A DNA stretch of 64,000 bases, from positions 1-64,000 of the forward strand of contig CASEVY010000004.1 in NCBI GenBank assembly GCA_949291515.1. Direction: 5' to 3'. The notes under the pieces are model-generated. The model had not been told where the DNA came from and did not search any database. It worked only from the letters and a program-made list of their open reading frames with translations. A program made the position numbers and the translations under genes. Within the stretch, counting starts at the first letter, position 1. The number at the start of each line of letters is the position of its first letter. This DNA is from an uncultured bacterium. Lineage in GTDB: Bacteria > Elusimicrobiota > Elusimicrobia > Elusimicrobiales > Elusimicrobiaceae. This document shows, piece by piece, positions 25,011 through 33,167 of this stretch.

Positions 25011-26024
25011 ATGAAAAAATTAAAATTGTTTCTCAGCCTTATGCTGTTGGCGGTTTTTGTTTCCGCGCAGACGCGTATCGTGCCCGCTTCTATGGAGGGC
25101 GATATGCGCATATTCAATAAAGAAGGGGAGGACGTTATCGTCTATTTTCCCTCGCAATATTTAAAATACGAACCCAAGATAAACATTGTGTTTCCCAAGG
25201 ACTACGATAAAGCGGAAAGACGTTTTTGTTCCGTATACGTTATCAACAAAGAGGAGATGCCGCGGGAGGCTGTTTATAAGGAATTAGGCGAAGATGCCGC
25301 AGAACGCTGCTTATACGTAAATGTCCGTTTTAACGCGATACCGTCCTCAGCGGAGCTGGAGGGGTTTCTCTCTAGAGAGCTTTTGCCTTATATAGAGGTT
25401 AATTACAAGACGGAAAATCAAGAGGAATACAGAATTCTTTTGGCCGGCGAAGGCTACAGCGCCTCGGTCTTGAACGCATTGCCAGGGTTGGGAAATTATT
25501 TCGGTAATTTCGCTTTGTCTTTTTACGTTAATACGGCTATGCCTGTTGATTTGGAAGGGATAAGCAAGAATATAAGCGTATGGTCTTTGGGGAGCAAAGG
25601 CAATATGATAAGGCTTCAAAGTTTATTGGAGAAGAACGGCCTTAAATTTTTTGACAATTTCGCCTATTTAACGGTGGACAACAGCGGAAGCAAGGCTCCG
25701 TCTTTAGGGGAAATTTTCAATTTGGGATATTTTCTCGATAAGGGAAAAATTGTTCCTTTGAAAGCGAAAGGCGTATTCGGGGTTAAGAGCGCCGGTGCGA
25801 CTTCTGAGGAGCGTTTCGGTTTTAAATTGGAAATAAAAGGCAAACGTTCTTTTAAGGCGGAATATATACCGTCTTCTTTAAAAATAGCTCCGCCGTTTTT
25901 ATCTTGGGATTTTGAAAAAGGTCTGATGAACGTTATTTACGGGGCGCAGGCGGGCAAGGTAAAGGTTACTGGAATGGCGGGCGATGCGGTGTCTTTTGAC
26001 GCATCGTTCAAAATAAGCAAATAG
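25011..26024 (+). CDS. Exported protein, possibly a degenerate esterase-fold protein
   Basis: A 337-residue exported protein: the signal peptide covers residues 1-20 (ending VSAQ). The part to about residue 200 has the rhythm of putative-esterase (Fes/esterase D-like) proteins: an INIVFPKDYD strand, a SVYVINKEEMP strand, and ELLPYIEVNYK before the nucleophile elbow. There the usual GxSxG reads GEGYS, so the catalytic Ser appears to be Gly. The last 90 residues look like a beta-rich domain. If the fold guess is right it is a non-catalytic relative, perhaps a binding protein. This is a weak call. Confidence 0.5.
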   Translation: MKKLKLFLSLMLLAVFVSAQTRIVPASMEGDMRIFNKEGEDVIVYFPSQYLKYEPKINIVFPKDYDKAERRFCSVYVINKEEMPREAVYKELGEDAAERCLYVNVRFNAIPSSAELEGFLSRELLPYIEVNYKTENQEEYRILLAGEGYSASVLNALPGLGNYFGNFALSFYVNTAMPVDLEGISKNISVWSLGSKGNMIRLQSLLEKNGLKFFDNFAYLTVDNSGSKAPSLGEIFNLGYFLDKGKIVPLKAKGVFGVKSAGATSEERFGFKLEIKGKRSFKAEYIPSSLKIAPPFLSWDFEKGLMNVIYGAQAGKVKVTGMAGDAVSFDASFKISK

Positions 26025-26038
26025 AGCTATATTTTTTG

Positions 26039-26082
26039 CGGGCTCTTGTATTCTTTTTCGAGTACTAAGAGCCCGTTTTTTA
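26039..26082 (+). terminator. Terminator between the 25011 gene and the origin region
   Basis: CGGGCTCTT (26039-26047) and AAGAGCCCG (26067-26075), followed by TTTTTTAT. It keeps transcription from running into the putative origin. Confidence 0.85.
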
Positions 26083-26400
26083 TGGGTTATCCACAAAAAA
26101 AGCGGCGAAATTGGCAAAAGCGGAATAATATCGTTTTTTTGGGGATAAAAAGAGGGGTCCTCGTCGAGGATAAGGCGGCGCCGTTGAGGGCTGGGAATAG
26201 GTAAAAGCCTTTTTTGGCGGGGGTGTTATCCACAGAAAACGGCAGTTATCCACAGATTTTTTGCTGTAGGGAAAAACAGTCAGAAACGATTTTTTGAAAA
26301 AATGTCCTTTTTTAATAAACAAAAGGCAAAAAATAGTATAAAACGCTCCAAGTGTGGATAAATGTGGATAAATTGTTTTTGCTGGAAAAGGATTAAAAAT
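26083..26400. other. Putative chromosomal replication origin (oriC)
   Basis: Five perfect DnaA boxes TTATCCACA lie in 285 bases: 26087-26095, 26226-26234 and 26246-26254 on the plus strand (the last two 20 bases apart), and 26353-26361 and 26363-26371 on the minus strand, 10 bases apart. Between the third and fourth boxes, 26281-26345 is strongly AT-rich, a plausible unwinding element. The interval holds no credible gene. It is bounded by a terminator on the left and lies beside mnmE-mnmG-rsmG, common origin neighbours. Genes to the right run away from it for 20 kb. dnaA itself is not in the window. Confidence 0.85.
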
Positions 26401-26428
26401 ACGGATTGAAAATGAAGAGGTATTTGCT

Positions 26429-26434
26429 ATAATA
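26429..26434 (+). promoter_or_regulatory. -10 box of the OmpA-type lipoprotein gene
   Basis: TATAAT lies 25 bases before the ATG at 26460, with CGGAGG in between: a normal leadered start, unlike the leaderless set. Confidence 0.5.
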
Positions 26435-26459
26435 TTTTTGATAACACGGAGGATAACTT

Positions 26460-26996
26460 ATGAGATTTCTTTTTATTGTACCGGTTTTGGCGATATTGTT
26501 TGGCGGCTGTTATTCTGCCGAACGCAAGAACAAAGACGTTAAACGCGACAGTGATTTGTTTACGTTAAGCGCATTGTGCCCTGAGCGCGCCAACGAAGAA
26601 AGATGGCGCAATCAAACTGTGGACGAAATGCGCGAGAGCCGCAAGATACCCAGCGTCGATTTCGAATTTGACGGCATAGTATTGGTCCCCAGCTCTTATG
26701 AAGTTTTGGACAAAGTCGCCGCGATAATGGTTGCCGACCGTTCGATGAAGTTGATAGTTGAGGGGCATACTGACGAAGTCGGGTCCGACGAATATAACGA
26801 TTGGCTTTCCAGCGCGCGCTCCAACGCGATAAAGAGTTATTTGTCTTCGCGCGGGGTTCACCCCGATTCGATAAAGACATACGGCCATGGCAAAAGGCGG
26901 CCTCTTATCAAGGAGGACGATTCGCCCGAGGCCAGAGCCTGCAACAGACGCGTGGAATTTACTCTTACCACTCGCGAATGGAATACGGTCTATTGA
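26460..26996 (+). CDS. pal: OmpA/Pal-type peptidoglycan-binding lipoprotein
   Basis: A 178-residue outer-membrane lipoprotein. The signal ends in the lipobox FGGC, with Cys17 lipidated. The C-terminal OmpA domain carries VEGHTDEVGSDEYN, SSARSNAIKSYL, a YGHGKRRP turn and the NRRVEF end; the Asp and Arg of these motifs bind diaminopimelate-type peptidoglycan. Length and layout fit Pal of the Tol-Pal system, but tolB is not adjacent, so the exact name is tentative. CGGAGG precedes the ATG. It is the first gene right of the putative origin and has its own terminator. Confidence 0.88.
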   Translation: MRFLFIVPVLAILFGGCYSAERKNKDVKRDSDLFTLSALCPERANEERWRNQTVDEMRESRKIPSVDFEFDGIVLVPSSYEVLDKVAAIMVADRSMKLIVEGHTDEVGSDEYNDWLSSARSNAIKSYLSSRGVHPDSIKTYGHGKRRPLIKEDDSPEARACNRRVEFTLTTREWNTVY

Positions 26997-27021
26997 TTTG
27001 CTTTAGGTTAAAATTTAAGGA

Positions 27022-27048
27022 ACCGGCCTCTTTCGGGCCGGTTTTTTA
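27022..27048 (+). terminator. Terminator of the OmpA-type lipoprotein gene
   Basis: ACCGGCC (27022-27028) and GGCCGGT (27036-27042), followed by TTTTT. Confidence 0.85.
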
Positions 27049-27100
27049 ATTGGCAAGCACATAGGGCAAAAAGGACATATTATGCGCGCAAATAAAAATG

Positions 27101-27106
27101 TAAAAT
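27101..27106 (+). promoter_or_regulatory. -10 box placed for a leaderless mnmE transcript
   Basis: TAAAAT, then ATATAT, then the mnmE ATG at 27113. No Shine-Dalgarno sequence is present. It may drive the long run of genes to the right. Confidence 0.4.
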
Positions 27107-27112
27107 ATATAT

Positions 27113-28459
27113 ATGGATATTTTTGCCAAAGATACGATAGCCGCATACGCCACGGCGTCTTCGAGCGGGGCGGTGGCGGTATTGCGCGTAAGCGGCAGCG
27201 ATAGTTTAAGAATACTTAAGGCTCTTACTGGGCGCGGCTCGTTTGAGGCCCGGCACGCGTATTTGGTAAAGGTATATGACGGGAAAGACATTTTGGATAC
27301 GGCGGTCGCTTTGTATTATCAAGGGCCGGCGAGCTATACGGGCGAAGACTGTTTTGAGCTTAGCGTCCACGCCGGGGAATATATAAAAGCCCGCCTGCTC
27401 GAGTTGGTGTTTTGTCTTGGCGCGAGAATGGCGGAAGCTGGCGAATTTACCATGCGCGCATACCTTAACGGCAAGATGGATTTGGCTCAGGCGCAAGGCG
27501 TGGCGGACATAATAGCGGCCAAGAACAAGAGCGCGCACCGCGCGGCGTTCAACATATTGGACGGGCGTCTTTCGCAGCGGTTCAAGGATATAAGGGCTGG
27601 CCTTACGGAACTTTTGGCCAAGATAGAGGTGCGCATAGATGACGCCGACGACGAGATGTCGCCTCTGCCCGAAGCGGAAACTTTAGCCTATATAGACGGG
27701 ATAATAAAGAAACTTGAGGCTTTAAGCTCCACTTTTGGGGCCGGCCGTTTGGTCAAAGATGGTATAAAGACCGCGATAGTGGGGGTGCCCAACAGCGGCA
27801 AGAGCAGTCTGTTAAACGCTCTGCTCGGGTTTGACAGAGTTATAGTATCGCCTGTGAGCGGGACTACGCGCGATACGGTTGACGCCTCTTTAAGGATAAA
27901 GGATTTTAGCTTGGTGCTTACGGATACGGCTGGCATTAGGGCTGACCACGCCGACGATGCCGAAGCGCAGGGGATAGAGCGCAGCCGTAAAGCGATGAAA
28001 AGTGCCGATATAATAATATTTTTGGCCGATTCGGATTTGGACGCTAAAGCGCAGGCCGATATTTTGGCGCAGGCGCAAGCTACCGGCAAGAAGGTTTTGA
28101 AGGTGCTAAATAAGACGGATTTGAAGAGTGAGGAGCATCTGCCCAAAGGCGGGGAATACGATTGCCTAATCTCGTGCAAGAGCGGCGCCGGAATAGAAGC
28201 CCTTAAGGATAAGATAATAGAGGTTATAGGGCTGGGCAATCTCGGCGATGACGATATTTTGATAACCTCGGCCGCTCACTATAACGCTTTGAAAGAAGCG
28301 GAAAGAGAGTTAAATTACGCCAAGTCGCGCCTAGACGAGTTGGAGTTGATGGCGGAGCATATAAGAAGCGCGGTTTTGAGTTTGAGAAGGCTTATAGGGG
28401 AAATAACACCCGACGACGTATTGGGCGAAATATTTTCCAAGTTTTGCGTAGGGAAGTAG
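27113..28459 (+). CDS. mnmE: tRNA uridine-34 modification GTPase MnmE
   Basis: A 448-residue GTPase that works with MnmG to build the (carboxymethyl)aminomethyl group on U34 of certain tRNAs, using a folate one-carbon unit. It shows the N-terminal folate-binding domain, a helical domain, and an inserted G domain with GVPNSGKSS (224-232), the SGTTRD switch, DTAG and NKTD. The C-terminal CVGK carries the catalytic Cys445; most relatives read CIGK. It lies five bases ahead of mnmG in a run with rsmG. Confidence 0.97.
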   Translation: MDIFAKDTIAAYATASSSGAVAVLRVSGSDSLRILKALTGRGSFEARHAYLVKVYDGKDILDTAVALYYQGPASYTGEDCFELSVHAGEYIKARLLELVFCLGARMAEAGEFTMRAYLNGKMDLAQAQGVADIIAAKNKSAHRAAFNILDGRLSQRFKDIRAGLTELLAKIEVRIDDADDEMSPLPEAETLAYIDGIIKKLEALSSTFGAGRLVKDGIKTAIVGVPNSGKSSLLNALLGFDRVIVSPVSGTTRDTVDASLRIKDFSLVLTDTAGIRADHADDAEAQGIERSRKAMKSADIIIFLADSDLDAKAQADILAQAQATGKKVLKVLNKTDLKSEEHLPKGGEYDCLISCKSGAGIEALKDKIIEVIGLGNLGDDDILITSAAHYNALKEAERELNYAKSRLDELELMAEHIRSAVLSLRRLIGEITPDDVLGEIFSKFCVGK

Positions 28460-28464
28460 AGTAA

Positions 28465-30237
28465 ATGTTTGTATATGATGAGATTTTTGACGTAGTTGTA
28501 ATAGGCGGCGGTCATGCGGGCTGCGAGGCGGCTTTGGCCAGCGCGCGCCTTGGCGCCAAGACGCTTTTGATAACCCAGAATTTGGATACTATAGCGCAGA
28601 TGTCGTGCAACCCGTCGATAGGCGGGATAGCCAAAGGGCAGATAGTTCGCGAGATAGACGCGCTGGGCGGCGCGATGGGCAAAGTAACCGACGCGGCGGC
28701 GGTGCATTATCATATGCTCAATACGGGCAAAGGTGAGGCTGTATGGTCGCCCCGCGTACAATGCGATAAGAAGATCTATCAATACACCTATAAACACTTT
28801 TTGGAACTGCAAAGCAATTTGCATATAATACAGGACGAAGCCAAGAATTTGGTCTTGTCGGATAATGCCGTAACGGCGGTGGACACCCTGCGCCAAACCA
28901 GATACAGAACCAAGACTGTAATAGCGACGCCGGGCACTTTTATGAAAGGGACGGTCCATATCGGCAAATTGATGTTGGAAGGCGGGCGCTATAATGACGT
29001 GGCGAGTAATTTTTTAAGCGCCAGCTTAAAAGACTGCGGCATAAAGATAGGCCGTATGAAGACGGGTACGCCTATGCGTATCAACGGGCGGACGGTGGAT
29101 TTTAGCAAGTTTACGCCGCAGCCTTCGGATAATCCTTATACGCCGATGTCGGTTTTTAACAGGCCGCAGGAGAGGGATTTTCTTCAATGTTATATAGCGC
29201 GCACAACCGATAAAACGGCAGAAGTTTTAAAAGAACATATGTTGGAATCGGCCTTATACTCCGGCAATATTCATTCGATCGGGCCGAGGTATTGCCCGTC
29301 GATAGAGGATAAAGCGGTAAAATTTCCGCAGAACAAGCACCACCCTTTGTTTTTGGAGCCTGAAGGTCTTAATACGGAGGAATATTATATCCAAGGGTTT
29401 TCCACAAGTTTGCCGGAATATGTGCAGTATGAATTGTTAAAGTCTGTACCGGGCTTAGAAAAGGCGCAAATAGTTCGCGCGGGCTATGCGATAGAATACG
29501 ATTATGCCGATCCGACGTGTCTTAAGGCTTCTTTGGAGGTCAAGAATATAAGCGGATTGTTTTTTGCCGGCCAAATAAACGGGACTACGGGCTATGAGGA
29601 AGCCGGCGGACAAGGCATAATGGCGGGCATAAACGCCGCTTTGAAGGTGCAGGGCAAAGAGCCTTTCGTTTTAAGGCGGGACGAGGCTTATATCGGCGTT
29701 TTGATAGACGATTTGATAACCAAAGGGGTAAACGAGCCGTACAGAATGTTTACCAGCCGCGCGGAATACAGGATAATACTGCGCACGGATAATGCCGATT
29801 TGCGTTTGAGCGGCTACGGGTTGAAGCTGGGCTCTCTGCCGGCGAGTTACGCCAAAGGCTTTGAGGCTTATAAAGCTGCGGTGGAGAAGCTGATAAAGGA
29901 CGAAAACGCCCCGATAGAAGAAAGCGCTTTAAACCCGTGGAGTTTGACCGCGGCGCGCAATACGGCGGCGGTCCACCGCAAGTACGCGGGCTATTTGGAG
30001 CGGAATTTAAAGGAAGCCAAGGCCTTGGCCAATGCCGATAAGATAGTTATACCGGAAGGTTTTGACGTAGCGGGAGTAAAAGGGATATTGATAGAATCCA
30101 GCCAGAAATTGGCTAAGATACGACCGTCCACTTTGGGTCAGGCGGGCCGTATACCGGGGATAACACCGGCGGATTTACAGCTTATAGCCATACACATAGA
30201 GAAGTATCGCAGGGAGAAGAATGGAATTAAGGCGTGA
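28465..30237 (+). CDS. mnmG: tRNA uridine-34 modification FAD enzyme MnmG
   Basis: A 590-residue FAD/NADH protein, partner of MnmE. IGGGHAGCEA (13-22) binds FAD. SCNPSIGGIAKG, GTFMKGTVHIG and GYEEAGGQGIMAG are the conserved signatures of the family, and the central part carries the FTSRAEYR region. It is somewhat shorter than the usual 620-630 residues, with the C-terminal tRNA- and MnmE-binding helices condensed. It overlaps rsmG by 17 bases. Confidence 0.97.
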   Translation: MFVYDEIFDVVVIGGGHAGCEAALASARLGAKTLLITQNLDTIAQMSCNPSIGGIAKGQIVREIDALGGAMGKVTDAAAVHYHMLNTGKGEAVWSPRVQCDKKIYQYTYKHFLELQSNLHIIQDEAKNLVLSDNAVTAVDTLRQTRYRTKTVIATPGTFMKGTVHIGKLMLEGGRYNDVASNFLSASLKDCGIKIGRMKTGTPMRINGRTVDFSKFTPQPSDNPYTPMSVFNRPQERDFLQCYIARTTDKTAEVLKEHMLESALYSGNIHSIGPRYCPSIEDKAVKFPQNKHHPLFLEPEGLNTEEYYIQGFSTSLPEYVQYELLKSVPGLEKAQIVRAGYAIEYDYADPTCLKASLEVKNISGLFFAGQINGTTGYEEAGGQGIMAGINAALKVQGKEPFVLRRDEAYIGVLIDDLITKGVNEPYRMFTSRAEYRIILRTDNADLRLSGYGLKLGSLPASYAKGFEAYKAAVEKLIKDENAPIEESALNPWSLTAARNTAAVHRKYAGYLERNLKEAKALANADKIVIPEGFDVAGVKGILIESSQKLAKIRPSTLGQAGRIPGITPADLQLIAIHIEKYRREKNGIKA

Positions 30238-30871
30238 ATTTTTAAGGCAAAGCGGTATTGAGTTAAGCCCCGAGCAAGAACAAACGCTTGAGGCTTATGC
30301 GGCGTTGGTATGGCAAAAGCGGGGCGATTTGAATTTGACTAGCGTCTCAAGCGAGCAGGAAATTTGGGACAGGCACATAAGCGACGGGCTTATGGCTGCG
30401 GCATTGATAAAAGCTCTAGCCGCTGGTCGGGGGAGTTATTCTTTGGCCGATTACGGTGCGGGCTGCGGGTATATAGGTTTAAGCGCGAAGATAGCTTTGG
30501 GGCCGGCTTGCGAGCTTGCCTTGGTGGAAACTTTGGGCAAGCGCTGTATGTTTATGGATTGGTGCATAATGAAGTTGGGCATAAAGGGCGCAAAGACATG
30601 CAATATAAGGGCGATATCTAAAGGCGGACAGGGCGGGCCTTTCGATTTCACGATTGAGCGCGCTATGGGCAAGATAGACGATATTCTGCCTATATGCTCG
30701 GCGGACTTGAAGACGGGCGGATATTTTATCGCGTTTCAGAGCGAAACGGGCGGCTGGCTCGAGGATTGCGTAAAGGCGGCCGGCTGCGTATACGATAGAA
30801 AGGTTAGCAAGTCGTATTGTTTGTACGGGGAAGATAAACCAAGGCACCTGTGCGTATTTGGGAAAGAATAG
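30221..30871 (+). CDS. rsmG: 16S rRNA (guanine-527-N7) methyltransferase
   Basis: A 216-residue SAM-dependent methyltransferase that modifies G527 of 16S rRNA. The family features are LNLTSV near residue 34, WDRHISDGL, then the SAM loop. That loop reads DYGAGCGYIGL rather than the usual D.GSGAGFPG, a divergent but readable version. It overlaps mnmG and is followed three bases later by a peptidase-like gene. Synteny with mnmE-mnmG strengthens the call. Confidence 0.92.
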   Translation: MELRREFLRQSGIELSPEQEQTLEAYAALVWQKRGDLNLTSVSSEQEIWDRHISDGLMAAALIKALAAGRGSYSLADYGAGCGYIGLSAKIALGPACELALVETLGKRCMFMDWCIMKLGIKGAKTCNIRAISKGGQGGPFDFTIERAMGKIDDILPICSADLKTGGYFIAFQSETGGWLEDCVKAAGCVYDRKVSKSYCLYGEDKPRHLCVFGKE

Positions 30872-30874
30872 AGT

Positions 30875-32014
30875 ATGGACATAACTAAGAAATTATATGT
30901 ATTGGCGATATTTTTGGTGGCGGCTTTGGGGTTTTTCGCTTACCATGAGGGCTTTTTAACGGAGAAGAAAGAGCAGGAATCCGTTTTGAGGCGCGAGCAA
31001 ATATCGCAGAGTTTACAAAGGGTTATAAAGGCTGACAAGTCAGAAAAGAAGGATAATTTTTTGGCGCAGGTTCCCGATATGCGCGTTGCCAGCAAGTACC
31101 GTGCGGTTAAAGACGAAGAAAAGAAGGAATTTAACGTAAAACGCCGCAAGGACGCACAGAAGATAAACATAGATTTGGACTTGGGGGAAGACGATGGCGA
31201 ACGCGAGCTTAAGGAGCGCAACGAGCGGATAAAGAATGTTCAGGCTCTTCTTTCCCAAATGAAGGAGGAGCCGGTGCCTCCGCTGCCGGAGGGCTTTTTC
31301 TCCGCGAAGGTAAATCCTTATTTGATGTATAGGGAGTATTATCCTCTTACGGACGATTTTAAGGCTTTAATATCGACTATGCACACCAGTTTTTTAAAGA
31401 AGGTGGCGCCTTTTTCTCTTCTGACGAACGTCAAACGTATTTTTATGATGATATTTAAGACGCGCGGTATGTACAGCGCTTATACTAAACGCCCGGATTG
31501 GAGCGGCGGTTCGGCCGATGTTATGGGTCAGTCGATATATCTTATGGAAGGCGTCAATTTCAAGAGCAATTTTATGCACGAGCTTACCCATATCTACTAC
31601 GACGGATTTTTCGAGCCGTCGTCAACGCCCCGTTGGCTTAGCGAGGGCTTTGCCGTATACGTCCAATCTCTGTACCAAACTCCGCAGGAAAACGAATGGC
31701 TTAACGTGTTTAGGCTGAAATTCGCCAAAGAAGAATACATCGATTTTGAAGATTTTTTAAGCGTCAAGACTTTAGACGGTTACGATAAGCCGGATGTAGC
31801 GATGTGGTATGCGCAATCTTATACTGTGGTCAAGTTTCTTTTCGAGCATTACGGCAAGGACGGTTTTTACCAATTCAGCAAGAATTTGAAAGAGGGTCAG
31901 CCTCTTGGCCGTGCGATGTTCAGGGCTTACGGAATGCCTTTAAACAGCGACAAGGCCTTGGAAATAGCGTGGCAGTCCAATTTGAGAAAGAAGATGGAAG
32001 GTGCGGCCAAATGA
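30875..32014 (+). CDS. Membrane-anchored zinc metallopeptidase-like protein (gluzincin)
   Basis: A 379-residue protein with one N-terminal membrane anchor (about residues 8-24), a charged helical stretch to about residue 125, and a peptidase domain. HELTH (235-239) gives two zinc-binding His and the catalytic Glu, and WLSEGFAVY supplies the third ligand Glu257, the gluzincin (peptidase MA) arrangement. The catalytic part should face the periplasm. Its place between rsmG and rsmH, overlapping rsmH by four bases, suggests co-expression with division and wall genes. The substrate is unknown. Confidence 0.82.
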   Translation: MDITKKLYVLAIFLVAALGFFAYHEGFLTEKKEQESVLRREQISQSLQRVIKADKSEKKDNFLAQVPDMRVASKYRAVKDEEKKEFNVKRRKDAQKINIDLDLGEDDGERELKERNERIKNVQALLSQMKEEPVPPLPEGFFSAKVNPYLMYREYYPLTDDFKALISTMHTSFLKKVAPFSLLTNVKRIFMMIFKTRGMYSAYTKRPDWSGGSADVMGQSIYLMEGVNFKSNFMHELTHIYYDGFFEPSSTPRWLSEGFAVYVQSLYQTPQENEWLNVFRLKFAKEEYIDFEDFLSVKTLDGYDKPDVAMWYAQSYTVVKFLFEHYGKDGFYQFSKNLKEGQPLGRAMFRAYGMPLNSDKALEIAWQSNLRKKMEGAAK

Positions 32015-32892
32015 CGCAATATACCCATATCCCGATACTGGCCGAGGAAATAACGTCGCTTTTGCTGCGCGACGCAAACGGCGTTTATCTTGACGGCACT
32101 TTGGGTTTAGGCGGGCACAGCGGCCATATAATAAAGCGTTTGGCGGCGGGCGGAAGGGTTATAGGCCTGGACAAAGACGCCGAGGCTATAAAGATGGCGC
32201 GCGAAAACGTAAAAGACGATCGTCTTAAAACTTTCAATTTAAGCTATACCGAGGCGAAAAAGGCTTTGGAACTGGCGGGGGAGAGCGGCGTCGACGGCGC
32301 TTTGTTCGACTTGGGGTTGAGTTCCTATCAGCTTGACGACGCGGAAAGAGGCTTTAGCTTTTTGAGGCAAGGCCCTTTGGATATGCGTTTTGACGCTCGG
32401 AGCGAGCTAAGGGCTTACGATATAGTCAACAAATATTCGGCCGATAAACTTACGGATATATTTGAGAACTACGGGGAAGAACGCCAGGCATCAAAAATAG
32501 CTTTGGCTATATGTCTTGCTCGGCGCGAACGCCCGATAGAAACTACTACGGATCTGGCTTCCCTGATAGAAAAGACGGTCGGCAGGAGCGGAAAGATACA
32601 CCCCGCCACAAGGGTATTTCAGGCTTTAAGGATAGCGGTAAACGACGAGCTTTCCTGCGTCAAGGCGGCGCCGTACATCGCTAAGGATATATTGAAAGTT
32701 GGGGGGCGCGCGGCGTTTTTGACTTTCCACTCTACTGAGGACAGGATAATCAAGCAGGCTTTTAAGGATATCGTTTCAGGCGGGGATTACAAGTTGGTGA
32801 ACAAGAAAGTGATAGAGCCCTCTTGGTCTGAGATAAAGAGCAATCCCCGCGCCAGAAGCGCCAAATTAAGAGTAATGGAGCGGGTAAAATGA
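32011..32892 (+). CDS. rsmH: 16S rRNA (cytosine-1402-N4) methyltransferase
   Basis: A 293-residue SAM-dependent enzyme (formerly MraW) that methylates C1402 in the decoding centre. It shows the N-terminal HIPILAEE, YLDGTLGLGGHS SAM loop, LGLSSYQLD and the C-terminal SNPRARSAKLR end (here KSNPRARSAKLR). I start it at the ATG at 32011, which overlaps the upstream stop as ATGA and has GGAAGG before it. The open frame extends back to 31804, but only in the wrong frame of the upstream gene. It is the usual first gene of a dcw cluster. Confidence 0.97.
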   Translation: MTQYTHIPILAEEITSLLLRDANGVYLDGTLGLGGHSGHIIKRLAAGGRVIGLDKDAEAIKMARENVKDDRLKTFNLSYTEAKKALELAGESGVDGALFDLGLSSYQLDDAERGFSFLRQGPLDMRFDARSELRAYDIVNKYSADKLTDIFENYGEERQASKIALAICLARRERPIETTTDLASLIEKTVGRSGKIHPATRVFQALRIAVNDELSCVKAAPYIAKDILKVGGRAAFLTFHSTEDRIIKQAFKDIVSGGDYKLVNKKVIEPSWSEIKSNPRARSAKLRVMERVK

Positions 32893-33167
32893 AAGTTTTT
32901 TATATTATCCTTCTCTGCGGTTTGTTCGTGCTTTTTATAGCTATGGAGCGCGTGCAGAAGGAAAAGACGGGCTATCAGGTGGCTACGGTTATGGAAGACA
33001 TAACCTTTAAGGAAGCCCGCAACCAATATTTACGATATAAGATAGGGATATATAAATCGCCGCACAAGATAATAGCTGCGGCTGAGGAAGCGTCAATGAG
33101 GATAGCGGCGCCCTCGGAAGTGATAGTATTGAAGGCGGAAGATGAAGACGGTAAAGGCAAGAATTAA
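32889..33167 (+). CDS. ftsL: FtsL-like division protein
   Basis: A 92-residue bitopic membrane protein: one membrane helix (residues 4-18), then a short periplasmic coiled stretch. Sequence gives no family signature, as is usual for FtsL; the assignment rests on size, topology and position between rsmH and ftsI. It overlaps rsmH by four bases and ftsI by 26. In the divisome FtsL joins FtsB and FtsQ to activate FtsW-FtsI. Confidence 0.7.
   Translation: MKVFYIILLCGLFVLFIAMERVQKEKTGYQVATVMEDITFKEARNQYLRYKIGIYKSPHKIIAAAEEASMRIAAPSEVIVLKAEDEDGKGKN

Noticed and set aside
26080-26322. 80-codon minus-strand frame across the DnaA boxes
   Set aside because: Its residues follow from poly-T and DnaA-box sequence; no ribosome site and no protein-like pattern.
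31804-32010. N-terminal extension of RsmH
   Set aside because: It lies entirely within the upstream gene in another frame; family members start at the position of the ATG at 32011.
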